From the NCBI RefSeq assembly GCF_038007465.1, contig NZ_JBBOXF010000001.1, positions 3,483,001 through 3,547,000 on the forward strand: a stretch of DNA of 64,000 bases. Reading direction: 5' to 3'. Origin of the DNA: Sporosarcina sp. FSL K6-1508 (GTDB taxonomy: Bacteria; Bacillota; Bacilli; Bacillales_A; Planococcaceae). Below the pieces are notes generated by a model that saw nothing but the letters and a program-made list of their open reading frames with translations, was not told the DNA's origin and ran no database searches. This document shows, one piece after another, positions 60,921 through 64,000 of the stretch. Position 1 is the first letter of the stretch, and each line of letters begins with the position of its first letter. A program made the position numbers and the translations under genes.

Positions 60921-61033
60921 TATTCATAATGTAAACTTATTATAATGGCTCCTAGCTTCGTAGTCAATATTAGTGATTAGCTTAGTATGAGAAATGAACT
61001 TATCGAAATAAAAATCATTTGATCAATAATTAG

Positions 61034-62665
61034 TTATATCGCGTTCAATTTTAGCTTCTCTAATTCAACTTCAATTTTTGATAAATCAATTCTTTCAAAA
61101 AGAGGACTAACTTGAAAGGTTTGATAGGCTTTTTGTTCTATAGGTTGCCAAGTATACGGAGCTAAGTTCAACATCTCTTTTACTTTCTCGCTTGAAAAAG
61201 GAAGAAACGGCGATAATAACTGGGCACAATTTGCAATTATATGCACACATGTAAATAAAATTTTCTTACACTCGTCTATGTTCTCATGAATTATCTTCCA
61301 AGGTTGTTTTGCATCAAAGTATTTATTTCCAAAACGTATGGTTTCAAAAATTGTTTCAATCGCTTGTTTAAAATGGCCTTGTTCGACCAAATGACCAATC
61401 TCGCCATATTTAGATTGGATTAGTTCTGCGATATCCGCATCTATTTCCCCAGAAACAGTACCATCAAATGACTTATCAATAAACTTCAATGTCCGATTAA
61501 CAAGGTTGCCATAAGCACCAAGAAGTTCCGTATTATGACTGAAAATGAACTCACGCCACGAAAAGTCAGCGTCTCTGGCTTCAGGTGCATTTGCGGTTAA
61601 AAAGTATCGAATAGAATCAGGATGATAGCTTTCCAAAATGGAGGGAATCCACACAGCCCAGTTTTTACTCGTCGAAATTTTCTTCTTTTCCAAAGTTAAG
61701 TACTCATTTGAAATGATATGTGTTGGAAGTGTATCCTTTCCAATTCCCGATAAAATAGATGGCCAAATAATGGAGTGGAATGGAATATTGTCTTTTCCAT
61801 GTACATAGTAAGATACTGTTTCTTCATTCCAATAAGCTTCATCACTTTGATGAGTCTCATTCGCCCATTGTTGACTGGCCGAATAATAACCTGAAACTGC
61901 TTCAATCCAAACATAAACCTTTTTATCCTCATACCCTTGCACGGGTACACTAACTCCATTTGCTAAGTCTCTGGAAACTGCACGGTCATGTAAACCTTCT
62001 GTTAAATATCTCTCTGTTAAATGAATGGCATTTTCTCTCCACGTTTTGTTAGCACGAACTTTCCTAACTTTCTCTTCCAGCTCTTGTTGAAATGAACTTA
62101 ATGAGAAATAGAAGTGTTCGGTTGCTCTTGTAGTTGGTGCATTCCCACAGATTTTACACTTACGGTCAATTAAATCAAGAGGATCGAGAATGGTTGAACA
62201 ATTATCACATTGATCCCCACGAGATGGATGCCCACAGTTTGGACAAATCCCTTCCACATACCGGTCGGGCAAAAATTGTTGATCGAACTCACAATAAGTC
62301 TGCTCAATCTCTTTTTTATAAATATACCCATTGTCAAGCAGCTGCAAGAAAATTTGTTGCACCACTTCATGATGTTGTTGACTATCTGTTCTGGAATAAA
62401 AATCGTAACTAAACCCAAGTTTCGCAAAGCTTTCTATAAATTCTTGATGATAACGATCCGCGATTGCTTGGATTGCTACCCCTTCTTGATTTGCCCTGAT
62501 AGATATCGGTGTACCATTACAATCACTGCCTGACACATATAAAACGGATTCACCTTTTAATCGATAATACCTCGCTAAAATATCTCCTGGTAACAATGCT
62601 GCAATGTGCCCCAAATGCAATGATCCATTCGCGTATGGCCATGCCCCTCCAATAAAGATGTTCAA
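61034..62665 (-). CDS. metG: Methionyl-tRNA synthetase, second (zinc-knuckle) type
   Basis: Charges tRNA-Met. HIGH motif HLGH near 17-20, a double zinc knuckle with CPNC/CDNC and CKICG (near 138-175), and a KMSKS-like KKISTS near 300. It ends without the C-terminal tRNA-binding domain present in the common Bacillus MetS, so the length is 543. This form resembles the short MetRS2 seen as a second enzyme in some Bacillota, tied in the literature to resistance to synthetase inhibitors. TTG 62665 is fixed by AAAGGAGG upstream. A T-box leader precedes it. Confidence 0.93.
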   Translation of the reverse strand: MNIFIGGAWPYANGSLHLGHIAALLPGDILARYYRLKGESVLYVSGSDCNGTPISIRANQEGVAIQAIADRYHQEFIESFAKLGFSYDFYSRTDSQQHHEVVQQIFLQLLDNGYIYKKEIEQTYCEFDQQFLPDRYVEGICPNCGHPSRGDQCDNCSTILDPLDLIDRKCKICGNAPTTRATEHFYFSLSSFQQELEEKVRKVRANKTWRENAIHLTERYLTEGLHDRAVSRDLANGVSVPVQGYEDKKVYVWIEAVSGYYSASQQWANETHQSDEAYWNEETVSYYVHGKDNIPFHSIIWPSILSGIGKDTLPTHIISNEYLTLEKKKISTSKNWAVWIPSILESYHPDSIRYFLTANAPEARDADFSWREFIFSHNTELLGAYGNLVNRTLKFIDKSFDGTVSGEIDADIAELIQSKYGEIGHLVEQGHFKQAIETIFETIRFGNKYFDAKQPWKIIHENIDECKKILFTCVHIIANCAQLLSPFLPFSSEKVKEMLNLAPYTWQPIEQKAYQTFQVSPLFERIDLSKIEVELEKLKLNAI

Positions 62666-62689
62666 CAGAATTCCTCCTTTTGGGGGCAT

Positions 62690-62988
62690 ACAAAAACCCC
62701 GCCACTTATCATATCGATAAGGACGAGGTTGATAGTTCACTCGTGGTACCACCTTAATTCACAAATAGCTCACGCCACTTGTCTTAGTAAGTACGTAGCT
62801 ACAAATCATGCTAGTATACTTTGACATTTGTAACAAGTGCCAAATCTTGTTGCAGCCTACTCATCCGCAGATTTTCAGTGCAAAGCTCAGAGATCATGTT
62901 CATCAGACTAGTTTGCTTCATTTCCACCAACAGAAGCTCTCTATATAACATCGTCTCATTACTTTTCCTCTTCATCGCCGTTTAATAT
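62690..62988 (-). promoter_or_regulatory. metG: T-box riboswitch, methionine specifier
   Basis: The T-box signature AAGGTGGTACCACGAG lies on the minus strand at about 62741-62756, followed by the terminator CCTCGTCC...GGCGGGG TTTTTG (62691-62730). In Stem I the specifier codon is ATG within TGAACATGATCTC (62895-62897), matching uncharged tRNA-Met. It should induce metG under methionine limitation. Confidence 0.93.
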
Positions 62989-63029
62989 AAGGTTAGAATT
63001 GATTATAGAGAATTACGAAAACAAATGCA

Positions 63030-63219
63030 AATATATTTTAAGTTAATCTACTATTTTACTTAGCAAGGTAGATGTCCCTAACTCCGGAAAGGCAACAGTT
63101 ACCTGTGCAAAGATTATAAGAACTATAATCTTTATCTAAACGGACTTTTATAATCGAGGGTAGCACGCCATCCAATCTGCATTGAGGGGTGATTTTAACC
63201 GGAGCCAGCTACCAATTTT
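63030..63219. other. Unexplained gap between the T-box and the cupin gene
   Basis: About 190 bases with no gene. Contains a perfect hairpin AGATTATA-AGAAC-TATAATCT (63112-63133) and inverted CTCCGG/CCGGAG near both sides. The plus strand has GAGGGTAGCACGC near 63156, vaguely like a T-box core, but not convincing. Confidence 0.4.
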
Positions 63220-63579
63220 TTATTTTGCTTTAATTGTCATAAAATCAGACGGAGCTAATTCTTCAGACTCAATTACAATTGCGATTAGACCAGTGTCTGT
63301 CGTAGTTTCATGTCCTTCACCTTTTTCCCAATAGATTGCATCGCCTACTGTTATATTTACTTTTAAATTATCATCCCCTCGAACCCAACCTCCTCCATTT
63401 ACTATAAGAATTAATTGTGAAACAACGGCTTGATGAAAGCCAATAATTCCGTTAGCTTCCAAATGCATACAACCAATTTGCGTAGTTTTTTCTGTTTTTA
63501 AAATTCGGGACATAATGAAATTCGAGTTAAAATGAGCTACTTTTTTACCTTCCTCTTTGTCGAACCTATATACTTTCAT
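63220..63579 (-). CDS. Cupin domain protein
   Basis: A single beta-barrel cupin of 119 residues. HLEANGIIGFHQAVVSQLIL (near 39-58) covers motif 1, where one metal-type histidine is replaced by glutamine (HQAV), and GDAIYWEKGEGHETTTDTGL (about 78-97) covers motif 2 with one histidine. The ligand and role are unknown. ATG 63579 has GGGGAGGAT upstream. Adjacent to a methyltransferase gene on the same strand. Confidence 0.82.
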   Translation of the reverse strand: MKVYRFDKEEGKKVAHFNSNFIMSRILKTEKTTQIGCMHLEANGIIGFHQAVVSQLILIVNGGGWVRGDDNLKVNITVGDAIYWEKGEGHETTTDTGLIAIVIESEELAPSDFMTIKAK

Positions 63580-63645
63580 CTAATATCCTCCCCAGATTTC
63601 CTTATGCCTTCTAAAGGATAATAATCGACTACCTAAGTCACAAAG

Positions 63646-63677
63646 AAAAATGAGTTGCCAAAACAACTCATTTTTCT
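63646..63677. terminator. Terminator between the methyltransferase and cupin genes
   Basis: AAAATGAGTTG pairs with CAACTCATTTTT around CCAAAA. The methyltransferase gene is thus terminated before the cupin gene. Confidence 0.85.
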
Positions 63678-63726
63678 CCTTTCACTATTGAACGTTTGAA
63701 TGTGAGTAACTATTTCTATTTTGCAT

Positions 63727-64000
63727 TTAACTCGTAACTACGAATATACCGCCGCAATGCGATACCGGATGAAATTCACATTTACAAAAGTTTTTTAGCA
63801 AAGCGTTTATTTCTTCATAGACAAAATAAAATTCATCTTCATCCCAATACCCAATGCTTTTATTTTTACAAACTTCAAGCTCCCCACGCGTTTTGAATGC
63901 AATATCTCCAATAAATATTTTTCCATCTACAGAAAGTAGAGGAAGCAAACTCTTTATAAATGTTACTTTCTCTTTATCCGCCAAATGATGCAACGCATAT
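63727..64000 (-). CDS. SAM-dependent methyltransferase, C-terminal part (window edge)
   Basis: The frame is open to the window end and reads YALHHLADKEKVTFIKSLLP, typical of the post-motif II region of class I methyltransferases (S/T-Y-A-x-H-H-L). GGKIF-like strand SVDGKIFIGDIAF follows near residue 20-33. The last 50 residues give the C-terminal strands, ending GGIFVVTS. The 5' two thirds lie outside the window, so no substrate can be given. Confidence 0.85.
   Translation of the reverse strand, partial: YALHHLADKEKVTFIKSLLPLLSVDGKIFIGDIAFKTRGELEVCKNKSIGYWDEDEFYFVYEEINALLKNFCKCEFHPVSHCGGIFVVTS

Noticed and set aside
63150..63175. GAGGGTAGCACGC considered as a T-box core
   Set aside because: Does not match the T-box signature well, has no Stem I or specifier, and no synthetase gene follows on that strand.

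Overview
The window looks like chromosomal DNA of a low-to-mid G+C endospore-former relative in the Bacillales, most likely Planococcaceae (Sporosarcina-like). This is inferred from strong AGGAGG ribosome binding sites with many TTG/GTG starts, a SAM-I (S-box) riboswitch, a T-box, a yybP-ykoY element, cre-like sites, Rho-independent terminators after most genes, and the type of each protein family. There are no rRNA, tRNA, CRISPR or prophage modules, and only one full insertion sequence (IS1182-like transposase, 49947-51302).

Layout. 1-2.1 kb: 3' part of a DUF3021 / ABC-2 exporter cassette. 2.2-4.8 kb: GntP-type permease plus glycerate kinase. 5-8.6 kb: holin-like and DUF1259 small genes, a POT peptide transporter with a cre site inside its promoter, and a DUF1646 permease. 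8.7-16.6 kb: proline dehydrogenase, an amino-acid ABC pair lacking its ATPase, a chemoreceptor, a GNAT enzyme, an orphan 184-residue protein, a DUF2161 nuclease-like protein and a MarR regulator. 16.7-26.1 kb: two SDRs, threonine deaminase, YpfJ-type metallopeptidase, MscS channel with an unusual leader, PBP4-type carboxypeptidase, and a selD-mnmH selenouridine operon. 26.5-32.5 kb: catalase, a GalT-like protein, a repeat-rich 1 kb gap, a HAD phosphatase and heme O synthase.

32.7-47.1 kb is one sulfur assimilation region, all on the minus strand. cysC follows a promoter and SAM-I riboswitch. cysH has its own promoter and an unclassified leader with terminator. Then come sat, cobA/sumT, sirB, a 48-codon yezD-like gene, cysJ, cysI, the siroheme dehydrogenase gene and cysK, followed by an SsuB/SsuC/SsuA-type ABC importer whose binding protein gene is tandemly duplicated. 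Sulfate is activated by Sat and CysC and reduced by CysH and CysJI (siroheme from CobA, YlnF and SirB), then fixed by CysK. A second sulfur-type locus at 51.6-56.0 kb has an acyl-CoA-dehydrogenase-like flavoprotein followed by a TcyJLMN-type importer.

56.2-64 kb: diguanylate cyclase, HEAT-repeat protein, HrtBA-like heme efflux pair, two tandem 120 bp hairpin repeats, a small basic protein, a kinase-like protein downstream of a Mn2+-type riboswitch, a T-box-controlled second-type methionyl-tRNA synthetase, a cupin, and the end of a methyltransferase.

The best candidates for undescribed biology are the cysH leader RNA, the yybP-ykoY element in front of a kinase-like gene, the leader upstream of mscS, and a family of small repeats with TATATATGTTGAA terminal inverted repeats, one of them a 757 bp composite. 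All family names rest on reading the sequence; no database search was run.
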